Origin: Sphagnum compactum
Lineage: Eukaryota; Bryophyta; Sphagnopsida; Sphagnales
DNA length: 64,000 bases
NCBI GenBank assembly: GCA_965153455.1
Contig: OZ234495.1
Span: 25,044,875-25,108,874, forward strand
Reading direction: 5' to 3'
Shown: positions 23,130 through 35,250 of the stretch, in pieces
Position numbering within the stretch: position 1 is the stretch's first letter
How the letters are laid out: each line of letters starts with the position of its first letter
Translations under genes and position numbers: made by a program
The notes under the pieces: model-generated
The model's database searches: none
Told to the model about the DNA's origin: nothing
What the model saw: only the letters and a program-made list of their open reading frames with translations

Positions 23130-26100
23130 TCAGCAGGTAGATGCAGGGTCCAACTCCCAACAATCCTCAGCTAACCCTGGGCTTTCATCCCCTTTCAATC
23201 GGAATGAAGGCACTCTATGTGAAAATCTCCAAAGATCTTGTACCTGAGTTACAGGTCCAACTGGCCTCCAAATGGTCTTGAAATTATCTAATTTAATCAA
23301 GGACACAATGCCTACCACCCCAGCTACCACAGAAAAATCAGTTTGAATTTCTGCCATCTCATATTGCAACTTGTCTTGTGTTCCTGACTTCAACAGTGGC
23401 ATCCTATACATGGCCCACACTTCCCCAGTTTTCGGATATACTGTGAAGAGCCTTTTTGATGCAGTTGTTTCAACTGGCATCAAATGTGAGAACATATTGA
23501 TTCCATTGAAGTCTACAGCTTTGGCTATCTTGAATTCACCCACACCTGGGGAGACCTTGTGGAAGTTTACCCCTGTTACAACACGCCTTGGGTGATTTAC
23601 AGATTCAAGCCAATGACAGTCGACCTTGAAGGGATGCAGCTGCACTCTGTCTATCCGACAGTAAAATCGAGGCATTGAATCATGATCATCATATACAGCC
23701 CAGAAGTGGCCTGCCTGTATGTTGGTTTCTGTGCGGTCTGCATCAAAATCATGGAAATCTGGATCTGGCACAGTGACTTCATTTGGTTGATCACTCTCAA
23801 AGCTCTCAGGCGACAAACTAAGATCCTCTGTACAAGCTGGAGGCACATTAACCTCAAGTTGCACTGTGTTGGACTCTGGCAGAGGTCCCCACGCCTCCTC
23901 CTTAGTGTCCAAAACATTGAAATCTCCTGCAACATCCACAAAACTTTCTTTCATCAGATCATTTCCTCTGTCCTGTCCTGCCTATTTTGACAGACAAATC
24001 CCTTGCTATTCTTGTTTGTCTGAGCTTAGATAGTGATACCCTTCTAAAATCCTCTAACAACCAGTTCCTCTTACCTGGTTCCTTGATGTCTGCAGCCATG
24101 CTATTCCTTCCTTTGTTGTCCATCTCCCTCACTCCCATCTCCATCCTGTCACCTGTATTTGAGCCTGACTCTACCCCATCATCAACAGACTTTCTCTTCT
24201 GCTGCTGTTCCCCATTGGCCTCATCCATCCCCTCCCTCCATTCTCCATTTGGTTTCCTGTCAGTGGCCATATGCATCCCGGCCTTCCTAGATGCTGGAAA
24301 ATCCTCCAGGTCATCATCGTCACTATCATCAAGCATATACATGACATTTCGTTTTACTCGTCTTGACCTCCGTGGTGCTTGACATATGTTAGATGACAAC
24401 CCTGGTCCAGCTGTACCACTTGTAGCAGGATGAAACACTTCATCTTCATCATCGTCGTCATCATCACCATCTTCCTCCTCATCATCACCGACACCTCTCT
24501 TCTTCTTAAGAGGATGTTTTCTGGGCACAGCCTCCTCAGTGACCTTCTGTTTTGCTTCTGATTCTTTGCGTTTTGCCAACAAGCGGTCTAAAGCCTCCTT
24601 TTTCTTTGCTTCCTGTTTTGCTTTCTTCTGCATTTCTCTCTCTTGCCTCCGTAACTCCTTCTCCTTCTCCTTCTCTTGTCGCTTTGCTTCTCTCTCAGCC
24701 TCTTGTTCCCTCTTGACCTTTTGAAAGGTCTCCTCAACAACATGAGGCGCAGTTCCTGCAGCATTTGTGGCCGCTGCATTGCCATATATCGATCCAACCC
24801 CAACACCCATGAACCCAGCAGTATTTGCAGGTGGTACATAGCCATTAGTTGCTCCCACCCCATCACGTGCAAATCCATTCCCTGTGACTGTGGCCCCAAT
24901 TCCCTTGCCCTGGGTGGAGAAATGGAAAACTTCTTGTCCGTAAGAAGAGGCAGGAGGAACTGTGTTTGCTGGTCCCCTTCCACTGGGAAGATTTGCACCA
25001 TTTTGATGGGGTGCATACATATCCCTTGCAACAAAAAGCCTATGGCACCTCTGACAAGTGAGCTGGAAATCCAAGAAAGTCCTCAGATATTCAAAATTTG
25101 TGCGGCAGACTGGACATGAGGTCCAGAAAGTGAGGTGGCTTGGCGGTGCATTTGCACGGGTGGGTTGTTGATGATGCCTTGTTGAGAACTGTGATTTTGG
25201 ATCTGGTATATGAGTCTGCACCTTGGCTCTGCACCGTATATCATGGGCTATTCTCTTTTGCTTATCAGACAGAACACCAAATGCTTCCCCAATGAGCTTG
25301 AATGCTGCTTCAGCCCCTGCAAACTTGTTCTTATCAGGATGCAGGAGCAGAGCAAGCTTTCGATACTGTCGCTTGATCAGGCGATCATCAGACAGTTGTT
25401 CCACCTGTGATCAACAAAACAAACAGGTTAGGTCCGAGAACTCTAACTCCATGCCCAAACACAAGCTGAGCAACCATTGCTTCCAAACCAAATATAACAC
25501 ACATATCATTCAGCATAAAAGATATTCCAAGTGAGGCAATATATGCACTGCCATACAATATATCTCCTGGTGAAATCAGCATAATATGGTAGGGTTGGTA
25601 CCTGCCAGACTACAGTTCCTGGAATTACACTAAGATGTTACAGCAAAAAAAGAAGAGAAAAAAAGGTCACCTCTGGTCATGCTAGTACAGATCCAAAGCT
25701 AGAAGTGAACTTGAAAAACGTGTACTACCCAATAAGAAAGAATCATTACAATAGCTTCATGCACATCCACTGCAGGCCAAGAAAGAACCACACCTTCTCA
25801 GGCTAGCTTGAGACTCGGCAGCATCTAAACTGTATAGTAAAAACTTGGAGTAAAAAATGCATGGTGGGACAACACTGCAAATCCCTACTTCTGTCAGTGC
25901 ACACCTACTTAATATAAGGCTTGGGGAGATCAAGCATAGCAGGATGTAACAATGTAGCGATTCCCTGCTGAAAAAGATTGACCATTGTATTTCCTTCTTC
26001 TATCATACGGGCATAATCACCCTATCTGCATTGCTACCCTTCTGGTAACCAGAGCACACAAGAACTTCATCTGAGTTGTGTACTTCACTCTGAAGCTATA

Positions 26101-26588
26101 ACACAAGCAGAACAGGGAGCAGGAGAGAGTTGTAGATTACATACTAGGGTTGCATGAAAGGCTTTGTTTCTGGAGAAAGAAACCAATGCATTGTCCAGAA
26201 ACAAATGCATGGTGAATGCAAGGACAGGGACTAGCAACGTCACTGTTGACAATGATCAGATTGAAGTGCAATATTTGTAGTCGGTGAACAGGAAGTGGAA
26301 GCAGATGAAGTCTGTGTGAAGCGAATTTTGGAAACAAAAAAGAAAGAAAGTTGATTAGTCTGTCCGCACCTGAAGGATTCCATACCAATTCATCTCATTG
26401 CCTCCGACTCGCACTGCTGCCACACTGTGAACATCCACGACTGCCAGCATTTGACTGACGCCTTCCAGTTCCGGGAACAGTGCTTGTGCCTTGATCAGAA
26501 ACTTCTTGGCCCCTGAAAAATCATGAACTGCAAACTTCCTTTCTGCAATCTCTCTTGCCCGAACTGCCTCTTCCCTGTTGCACTCCAT
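23130..26588 (-). CDS. DnaJ (HSP40) protein with C-terminal DUF3444, 3 exons
   Basis: Plant-type J-domain co-chaperone of 781 aa, probably stimulating an HSP70. Exons are 26370-26588, 24075-25404 and 23130-23926, phase-consistent. A conserved N-terminal helix region (EEAVRAREIAERKF) precedes the J domain (about residues 66-130), which is split by intron 1 and carries HPD at residues 95-97. A zinc-ribbon-like motif follows (CPVC at 170-173, CQRC at 190-193). Next come a highly charged Lys/Glu/Arg coiled coil (about 300-365), an acidic run (about 383-395) and the basic stretch RRSRRVKR. The end is one DUF3444 domain (about 575-777) with its signatures GHFWAVYDD and GEVWAMY, ending in WELDPAS as usual in the family. 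Basic and acidic tracts suggest nuclear location; that is inferred. The gene looks intact. Confidence 0.92.
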
Positions 26589-27750
26589 CCGAGGTGGTTG
26601 CAGAGTACGTTCAGTCGAAGCACTAGAAGTCGAATTTTCTCATAATTGATAATGCAGTACACCCCAGAAGAAAAAAAGCTCTAAGCATGTGCCATACGAA
26701 CTCCTACTCCTAACTCTCCTACTTCCATGTTCTTTCCCCCCTCATGGAGTTGGCCATGCATGGCCAGTGCTTCAGCTATCACGGCGGCTCCTCCATCACT
26801 TCTTCTCACCTCCCTCGTTCAGTATCATCACAAACCCAGTTCTCGACACTCCATGCAACAATAACAACAGAATATGTCACACTTTTAACAAAAGCATCGA
26901 AACCCTAAAAATCAAGGCACTCTTTCTTCTTCTCTCTCTCTCTGTGTCTCTCTCTCTGCAGAGCACAGGCGACGCGCAATTTCTTTCTAATCCTCGATTC
27001 TTTTTCCTTTCTTTCCCCAAGCGCACGTCCCTCACCTATCTCGCGAAGCAACTGTGAACATTCTTTCAAGACAAACCCTAACCCCTTAAACACGCGATGG
27101 CCGCAATTAGTGAAACCAAGTAGCTACTGGTTGCCAACGACACACCAACAGAAGAGAGAGGAGAACAGCGAACGTACTATGTCACCATGCAACAAAGGAG
27201 CAAGCACACGGCCACCCCGCCCAATAAACCAAACTCTTTCCAGGAGCACAAAAACTAAAGAAAAAAGAAACGCAACATTCCGTTCCGCAATGACTTTCAC
27301 TCGTGGGTCAGGTCGCGGATGCGGACGGAGGTAGAGACGCAAACAGATAGACGTCGGATGCGGAGATTAGAGCGGCAAAAGAGAAAGACAGACGAATGAC
27401 GGAAGAAGAGGAGGGAAAAGCTTCTGGAACCCCCCAAAAACCAACCGCCGCAAAACGCCAAAATGGAAAGGTATATTGGAATTTGAACAGCAATAATAAA
27501 GCTACAAAAGCAGTGCAGAGAACGCGGGAAAACAGGCCTCTGCGCGCGCGAAGTCGAGAATTGCAACTCGCGGAGCGGCAAGCGGAGACGACGCGGGCAC
27601 GCACCAATCCCTGTAGGCCCCAGCGGGCGGACGCACAGCGCGAGAGAGACGACCGCGTACCGCGCCCCTCTCCCGCGCGGTCACCCGCGCGGTCGCGATG
27701 CGATTTGCAACCTCGTTGCTTAGGTTTGGATGTGGATGGAAATAGCAATG
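26589..27750 (-). promoter_or_regulatory. Upstream region of the DnaJ gene with CpG-rich block
   Basis: About 27530-27720 is much richer in GC and CpG than anything else in the window (for example CCGCGCGGTCACCCGCGCGG). Telo-box-like ACAAACCCTAAC lies near 27070, and pyrimidine tracts ((CT)n) near 26928-26960. The composition suggests an active promoter and 5' UTR for the minus-strand DnaJ gene. Start site and any leader intron cannot be placed. A 146-codon minus-strand frame (27308-27748) is Arg/Ser-rich with no recognisable motif and is probably a by-product of the GC content. Confidence 0.5.
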
Positions 27751-29424
27751 TAGATGTTTGGATGATATGTTTATATTCTATATGAAAATATGGAAAAGAA
27801 GTTTTATTTTATTTAATGAAAGACATTAGTTAAATTAAAATTAGGAATTTAGCAACTAGGATGGTTAGACTAACCCTAAAAAGAAAAACAACTTACTTCC
27901 AAATTTTAATTCCAAATTTTAATTTGGAATTAAAAGCTTTGACAGTAATTATATTATTTTTAGAAATGTTGAAATGCTCCTCAAAAAAATGCAAATAACA
28001 AAAAATTCGTGAAGGAAAATATTGAATCTTCAAGAATATTTATTTATACTTATTGACAAGAAAATTTTCAAATTTAATAAATTCTTCAACAAACATGAGT
28101 TGACATTGCTAAAATATTACTATTAGGATAATTAAACTTAATAACTAGTCATATGTTTTTAGGGCAAATGATTCAAAAAATGTCACAATATTGTTGTCAT
28201 AATTACATGCAATGTAAAACATAATATGTCAAAACAGTATGTGATTAGAAACAAATTTGTTTAATATGTTGGATGGATGCCATGTATTTTGGATGAATAC
28301 CATGTATTTTTTGTGAATTATTATTGGGTTATGAAATTAGCATGAATTGGGGGGGGGGGGGACTTTAATGCAAGGCTTTGTATGAACTTTTTTGGTGATA
28401 GCTTAAGTAACACCCAAAAAGGTTCCAATAAAGGCATGTACCAACAATTATGGCTTTGAAACCCTAATTCCCAACAATTAGGGCTTTGCAACCCTAATTC
28501 CATTGCCCTAAAAAAGCTAGAGAAGACTAGCTTTTAGTGAGGTATTACTATTACTCATGTGTCATTGAAGTTCAGGCTCTTAAATCATAAATCATCCTTT
28601 AAAGCTGTCATTAATCTTGGACATTGGCCAATGCTCAAAGGGGTGAATCCAATAAATAAATGATCATAATCATAATTAAAAAATTAAAAAAAATTCAAGT
28701 TTTGGGTGGTTATTTGAATAAACAAATGTATTTGGTTATGGTTTTTAATTGATTAAATTGTTTGAAACACCATTGATAGTTTATTAACAATTTTTTTTCC
28801 CCCAAAACAACTACCATTACATTAACCATAGTAAAGTGCAAGATGAACTTGATCATGAACCTAAACATATGTAGATCACAAGGTGTAAGAGCCCAAAAAG
28901 GGGAGGGATGAATGGGGAAGGATGAATCTTTCAAGGGAAGGATGAATCTAAAAATCCATAGATCACAAGGTGAAGGAGGGGGAGGGATATAAGGCCTATA
29001 AATAGGTGTACCTAATAATCTCTCGCATTCTCAAGGAGTAGGCTTAAGTATCCTTCCTCTTTTTTTTGGGGTGGGTATTCAAATTTCATGGATAGATATA
29101 AGGTGCCCTACAAATCCACTAGGATTCTACAAGCATTTGCATAAAAGGTGTGAATGGTCAATAAGATGGCCATTAGGGGCCTATGGGAATAGCCCATGGC
29201 ACTCTCCCACCTACCCCATCCTATGAAGCTAGGGCCTTACGTGGTTCCTTGACATGGGCCATTAATGGGCTTCTCGTCTAGGAACATTCTACCCATTTGT
29301 GTAATTATTTTGTATCGAGCTATTCGAGGAGCAAACATGATGGTTCTAACTTGTGACAAACCTACAACAAGCAAAAACAATATATGAGTACACATTGAAC
29401 TAACTAGCCTATGGGTACACTATT

Positions 29425-29700
29425 AGGTACCGTAGCCTAGGATCAATTTCCACATTGACATAAGCAAATAATTATATTTTTGTTCAAAAAGTAATTCATT
29501 TTTAAAATTTTTAAATTATAAAATTTTCCATGATCTAGTATGATATTGTCATGTTGAGTAATGAAATAATTCAGAGTAAAGCCTACGATAACTATGATGA
29601 TTTTCAACATAGAAACTTCATATTTTCACAAAAAAATGTTTCACTATTTTGAGGAGTATGTAATGATGAAATGGACCTTAGGGTAAGGTAGTATCTGAAA
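29425..29700 (+). repeat. Dispersed repeat, left copy
   Basis: This stretch matches 38355-38640 in the same orientation, in many aligned blocks such as GATATTGTCAT, GAGTAATGAAAT, ATTCAGAGT and GACCTTAGGGTAAGGTA. The two copies are about 8.9 kb apart and diverged (roughly 20-25% by eye). No terminal TG/CA borders or target duplications were seen. Confidence 0.7.
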
Positions 29701-32700
29701 TTTGACAACAAGCCATTTCACTAACATTTCAACTTATATCCATAATCATGAATTTCATGTACAAGTCCACATATTGATTTGAATTACAAGTGTCACTAAA
29801 CATCATTGAATATTCCATCAACACATAATATTCAAAGTGATTCATAATAATGAACATCACATTCCCATAGATAATTAGCTCCAACTCAATATTCAAAAGG
29901 AATGATAGAAAGTACCAATCCAAAATGTAAATCACAAGAAGTCATGAATTGCATCATCATCATCATCATTGCATCATTCACATTCAATATCATTTTGAAA
30001 TTTAGTTTCAAGCTCCTTACTGAAAATTGCATTTTAAACTTCACTCATACTTGCAATATCAACCAATGTCGAACATCCAATAGGTACATGGGTCATTTGG
30101 CTATTGTTACGAAGAAATATCAAGTGACCCAAATGTTGTGTCCATAGCCAAACCATTATTGACAATTGAATATCCAAGACTATAATGTGTCTTGCAATAG
30201 CCAACAATAGCCAAAGCCCATGACATTCACGCAATACACAATTGCTTACACCTATCTATCTATTGACATGACTTTTATGACTGATTTGTACATAGCCCTC
30301 CATGTCCATGGAAGTGCATTACAAGTTTGCGATGCCAAATATTGATATAGATAACACGGATATATGGTTGTATAGAACAAAATAATATTCTGGAACAATA
30401 TACCCAACTTGCAAACTTGGAATTGGAAAAATATGTATTAGTTGTAAGCTATAGTAAAAAAATGAAATAATAATATTTAAAATTCAAATGAACAGAAATT
30501 CATTTTATCCAAGTTCCAAAGCATGAAAATTTAGACCTACTAGTTAGGATGCCATTAAATTTTTGCCATATAATAAGTGATTTGTGATGATGACCATAAA
30601 TGCATCCAATGCATCATGGTTCAACATGTACCCAAGTTTTTCAATATGACATGTATATAGTTCCAACGCTTGGAAATACTTCAAAAATTAACCCCCAAAT
30701 GATTTGAGCAATCATTTTCCATAAGGGGGTTGAAGTACATGGCCTGTTTTGTGAGTGGTTTGTTTCAAACCCTTGGAGCACTAGTGTTGTTGGGTTGGGA
30801 ACTCATGAAATTTTTGAATAATACCTTAGTACCTTGGCCAATTCGACACTAATTATATTATTTTCAGAACTGTTGAAATTTTCAAAAATTATTTCTTCCA
30901 AATTAAAAAATATTGTGAAAAAAAATAGTGAATATTTCAGAATATTTCATGTGTTGATATGAGTTTTTAAAAATTAATTAATTATTCAATAGATGTGTGG
31001 TGAAATGGCCAAGGTACTACGAAATTCATTCTTTAACAACATTTTTTTTGTGTGTGTAGTGCATTGGCCTTGAAACACTTTTCTTCTTAAGCTTACGAAT
31101 TTCCTCAATGTGCTTTTTTGGGCATCCATTTCTTTGGACTATTAGACTTGAAATGTCCTATAAGATTTGTAATTGATATTGAAAGTGAGTGCTATTTCCT
31201 TTGGAAAATTAGGTTTGGGTTTACCAAAAATGTCGACAAGGAAGCTTATAAGTATCGTTTAAGGACAATTGACTTCCAAGTGGTGTTTTCATTTACACTT
31301 GCACCCTCACATCTATGTTACTACTTTTCCTAGTTTCATATTTTTGGCTCAACTATCTTCCATGTATAGCCTCCTATCCTAACTGTCTTAATGTGAAATT
31401 GCTTCCTTCAATTGCAATCCCAAATATTTTGCACAAATTATGAAAGATGGTTTTTTCCCAAATACTAGTACCAAATTAAAAACTTAAAATTAAAATTAAT
31501 AAAAACACCTTAGGTATAGGGTATAGGGCATAGGTATATTTATGTGGCACCTTGGATTCGCTATCTTTTGATATATTCAAGGTCCTTGAAGATTCGAGCC
31601 ATAAATTGAATATTTAGGACTTCACAAAGGAATAAACTTGGGCCAAATTGAAAAGTTCAAAAGCAGAATTATACCACAATCCAAAACAATTTTGGAAAAT
31701 TTAAAAGCCATCCCAACAATAGGTTTGACCCACAAAAAAAAGAATGGCCTACCATATACGGACAATAAATTCATTAAGTTGTAGACTTAAACATAAACAA
31801 CTACATATATACATATTCAAAAAAATTAGAAATTCTTGATTTTATGTAAGACAACCTAAATATAATCAATAAATGACATTATATTAGGTGTACATAAAAA
31901 AGAGGGAAAATAATGTAACCAACATAAGTTTGAGATTTTCGACATAACAATGGGATGAATTTCAAGTCAAATGTTTTGCTCGATTCAATTGTAGCACAAA
32001 CCAAACAAAAAAAGGTCGATTAGTCTATTTTGGGGCAAAAATAACACCAGCTACAATGCCAATGGATTTATCACAGCCAAGATTCAAAGGAAGCACCAAC
32101 CTCTTCAAGTTATGATATTTTGTTTAGCTCCCCTTGTAGCCTCCATCTATCTATAAAGCAAGGTAGTTTGTTTTGTTTTGTTTTGTTTGTCATGTTGAGA
32201 TCTCTGAAATCACAATGCTTCATGCCGTGCTCTTGATATTTTCGAAAAGCATTGTATTGTGTTTAGTTCATTTACCTTATGATAAGAAGTCATCTGGGAA
32301 ATCATTTCCATTTTTTTCAAATAATGTGCCAAAAAAAAGAGATGCAACTAACTTTTAGAATGTAAATTATATAATATATTTAAATGTAAATAAGGTGCCT
32401 AGAATCGATCACACAAAATTATACCTAAAACGTTTTTAGTATTAATAAAATATTATTTGAATGTTTTATTAAGTCATAACATACCAAAAAAATCCTTTTA
32501 GGATTTCTTCAAGTTAAAGAACGCCATAAAAGATGTAGCATTGGTAGTTTAATTGCATATAACAACCAAACGAGGTATAGATTGTAAATCAATTATCAAA
32601 TTAGTATTATAATGAAGTATTAGTGCACTTGGGTACATACCATTAGTTTATTATTGATGAAAATCTGTATTATTATATGTCATGAATTGATATTTAATGA

Positions 32701-34904
32701 GTCATTTATGTCAAAGGACAAATGTCATAGCCAAAAAATGTTTCCATAAGAACTTATTTTTTCCAATGTCCATGATCTTTCTAGGTGAAACTTATTAAAG
32801 CAACATTGTTTGATATAGTTAATATTTTAAAAAGAATTATATTTCGACACCAATTCACATGCCCAAAGTTCAATTGGATTCGTTTTTTCATCCTTTGCAC
32901 CAGATGTAATTGGAACATTTTCACATGGCTTACCTTTTATTTCATGTGTTTCATAAAATATACAAAAAGTGATATCCCCAAGTTAGAAGGTAATGGGGCA
33001 TTTTACAACCCTCAAATTTATCGCTTGAAAAATCCATAGGTATTTCAAAGCTCCTTAACAAAGTTCCAAGTAGCAAAATGTTTCAAAATTCTTTGTCCTT
33101 AGTTCAAAGCTCCTCCATCTAAACCTAAACCCAAGAATTCATTTTAATTCATGCTTGTCCAATTTTTCTTTTTTAAAACAAACTTTGGGGGCTACAAAAG
33201 TTTGATGTATATGTGTGTGAAATAAATCTTCTCAAGTTTGGGCTCTTGATTTATTAACCATTCGATCGATGATTAATAACCATGGAGTGTAGGTTTGATT
33301 TCCTACATGCCATTACATTTTTTCTTCTTTAAAGACCTTCATGTGTTCTTGGAATGATTTATGGTGCCCCTTCCAATAAGTTTTTTCCTTTTGTTTCATT
33401 GGGTTGTTTATAAAAATAATGGTGTAAATATTTGTTTATGAAAATTATGTTATATTCACTTTGTGATTATATATGTGTACTTTGCTTTCTTGGTTAGGTA
33501 TTTTCGATGGGTGTAGTCACAACCTAGGGTGTTGCATTCAAAAATAATTAGTTAAATAAATATTTATGTTTTATCATTTAAAGCCATGGTAATCATGACA
33601 AGTTGTTGTTTGTTCATTCATATGAATGTCAAAGGAGTTCAAATAAAAAATCTATTTTGAAATTTTAAGTTTAGTTTTTAATTTATAACATTTGAAAGTG
33701 AACACCTATTGTGTCAAAAGGAGTCAATTTTGCAAAAGATAATCAAAAGGACTCATCTACTATAAACATTTTAATGAGGGAAAAAAAAAAACTATTAGTC
33801 ACATTCAAAAAACTTCATACCCTAAACAAGTGGAATTTTAAAACTTTAAAAATGCAAAGAATTTTTCAAAATTGATTCAAAAATTTAAAAGTTCAAAAGT
33901 CCCTTACCACATACAATGTACATGATGTGTTTAAAAAAGTTGTAGTGTAATATTAAAAAATGTAAAAAGTGAATTTCTATTATGATTTAAAATTGTTATC
34001 ACTTTTGAAGATGCCACACATAATCTACAAGGAACCTACATTTGAAAACCCATGTAAATATTCAAAGTTGATAAAATAATAATAATGTATTGAGACAATC
34101 ATTAAAAAAATTTAATAACAATTTGCAAAAGATTTCATTCATATGAAAAAAATATTTTTGGGCAAAAAGACATGCAATCCTTGTTCAAACATAATGTCTT
34201 TGATTCATTGTATATGGTTTGCACCCCAATATATATTCAATTAATAATATAATAAAATCATAGATAATTAAACATTCATGTAATTGATGCAAAGAACCAA
34301 AATGACATAATCACAAATTACATTTTAGTCATGGATGCTACCTGTTTTGGCATAATGGTAAATTAGGTTATGAGGGCTACTATAGTTTTCAATACTGATT
34401 TTGAACTAGTATATGGTAGGTATATGCCCAATATATATATATTGGTATGAAACTGGTAGTACCTCAAGTCCCTAAAAACTCGTGTTAATACTAAGTTAGT
34501 ATGAGATTTAGGTCATACCATATTCATATGGTATTTGATACCATTGTTGACACCAATATTGATACTAGTTATATACTAGACCAACAATGGTAAGAGCCTA
34601 TTGCAACAGACTGACATGCCAATTGGATTATTGTAGTAGATTTGTGATAAAATGAAGGAATTCAAGTAGCATAAAGTAAGTTTATAATAATGAATGTTTT
34701 AGGTTTTTTTTCATTACAATCTAAATGTTCAAAAGACTATTGCAAAGCTAAAAAGCACACATATAGTCTCCAATAATGGGGGTACCCAATATTTCCACAC
34801 AATCTCCTTTATAGTTACCAATCCTTGACACACATAGCTCCAAGCTACTTAAACCACAACACCAAATAATGTTGTCCACACACACAATTGGCTCCCTACT
34901 TTAT

Positions 34905-34924
34905 CACACACACACACACACACA
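34905..34924 (+). repeat. (CA)n microsatellite
   Basis: Ten uninterrupted CA units in otherwise AT-rich intergenic DNA. Confidence 0.9.
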
Positions 34925-35250
34925 TCTTTCGAGTTCTATTCCAATAAATTTTTTTTCCCTTCTCCTCCAAATCTCCTTCATTAGGTAGCCAACCATTAAT
35001 TATATAAGTGCCAACTACTTATGCCCAAATCCTATTTATCCTGCCCTAATTATCTCTCCATTTCTACCTACCCTCACGTTATTGTGACCATACCTGTTAA
35101 ATATAAAGGAGGTGCTTGGGCAAGTCATCCTAACCTAGCTAACTTCCTAATTACCTAACTACTATAATAATTAAGTAACTTTTTTTTTCCCCCCTTAACA
35201 CATGCATTTAAATACCACCATCCAACTTTTTCATTTTTCCAACATAACCA

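Larger units (their letters stand above)
27751..35250. other. Gene-poor AT-rich DNA
   Basis: No reading frame with a recognisable domain was found on either strand. Contents noted: a G12 run near 28350, a 29-bp duplicated motif near 28440-28500 (CCAACAATTA with GGCTTTG and AACCCTAATTCC), one copy of a dispersed repeat at about 29425-29700, and a (CA)n tract at 34905-34924. This is probably old, decayed repeat sequence. Confidence 0.55.

Noticed and set aside
23926-24060. Frameshift between the two large DnaJ frames
   Set aside because: A strong donor (CCAG|GTAAGA) and acceptor (TTGCAG|GAG) join the frames in phase, so a normal intron explains the shift.
27308-27748. 146-codon minus-strand frame in the CpG-rich block
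   Set aside because: Arg/Ser/Ala-rich composition explained by GC content; no motif, and overlapping frames are open on both strands.
32785-33039. 84-codon plus-strand frame in AT-rich DNA
   Set aside because: Phe/Ile/Lys-rich composition as expected from AT-rich sequence; no motif or splice context.
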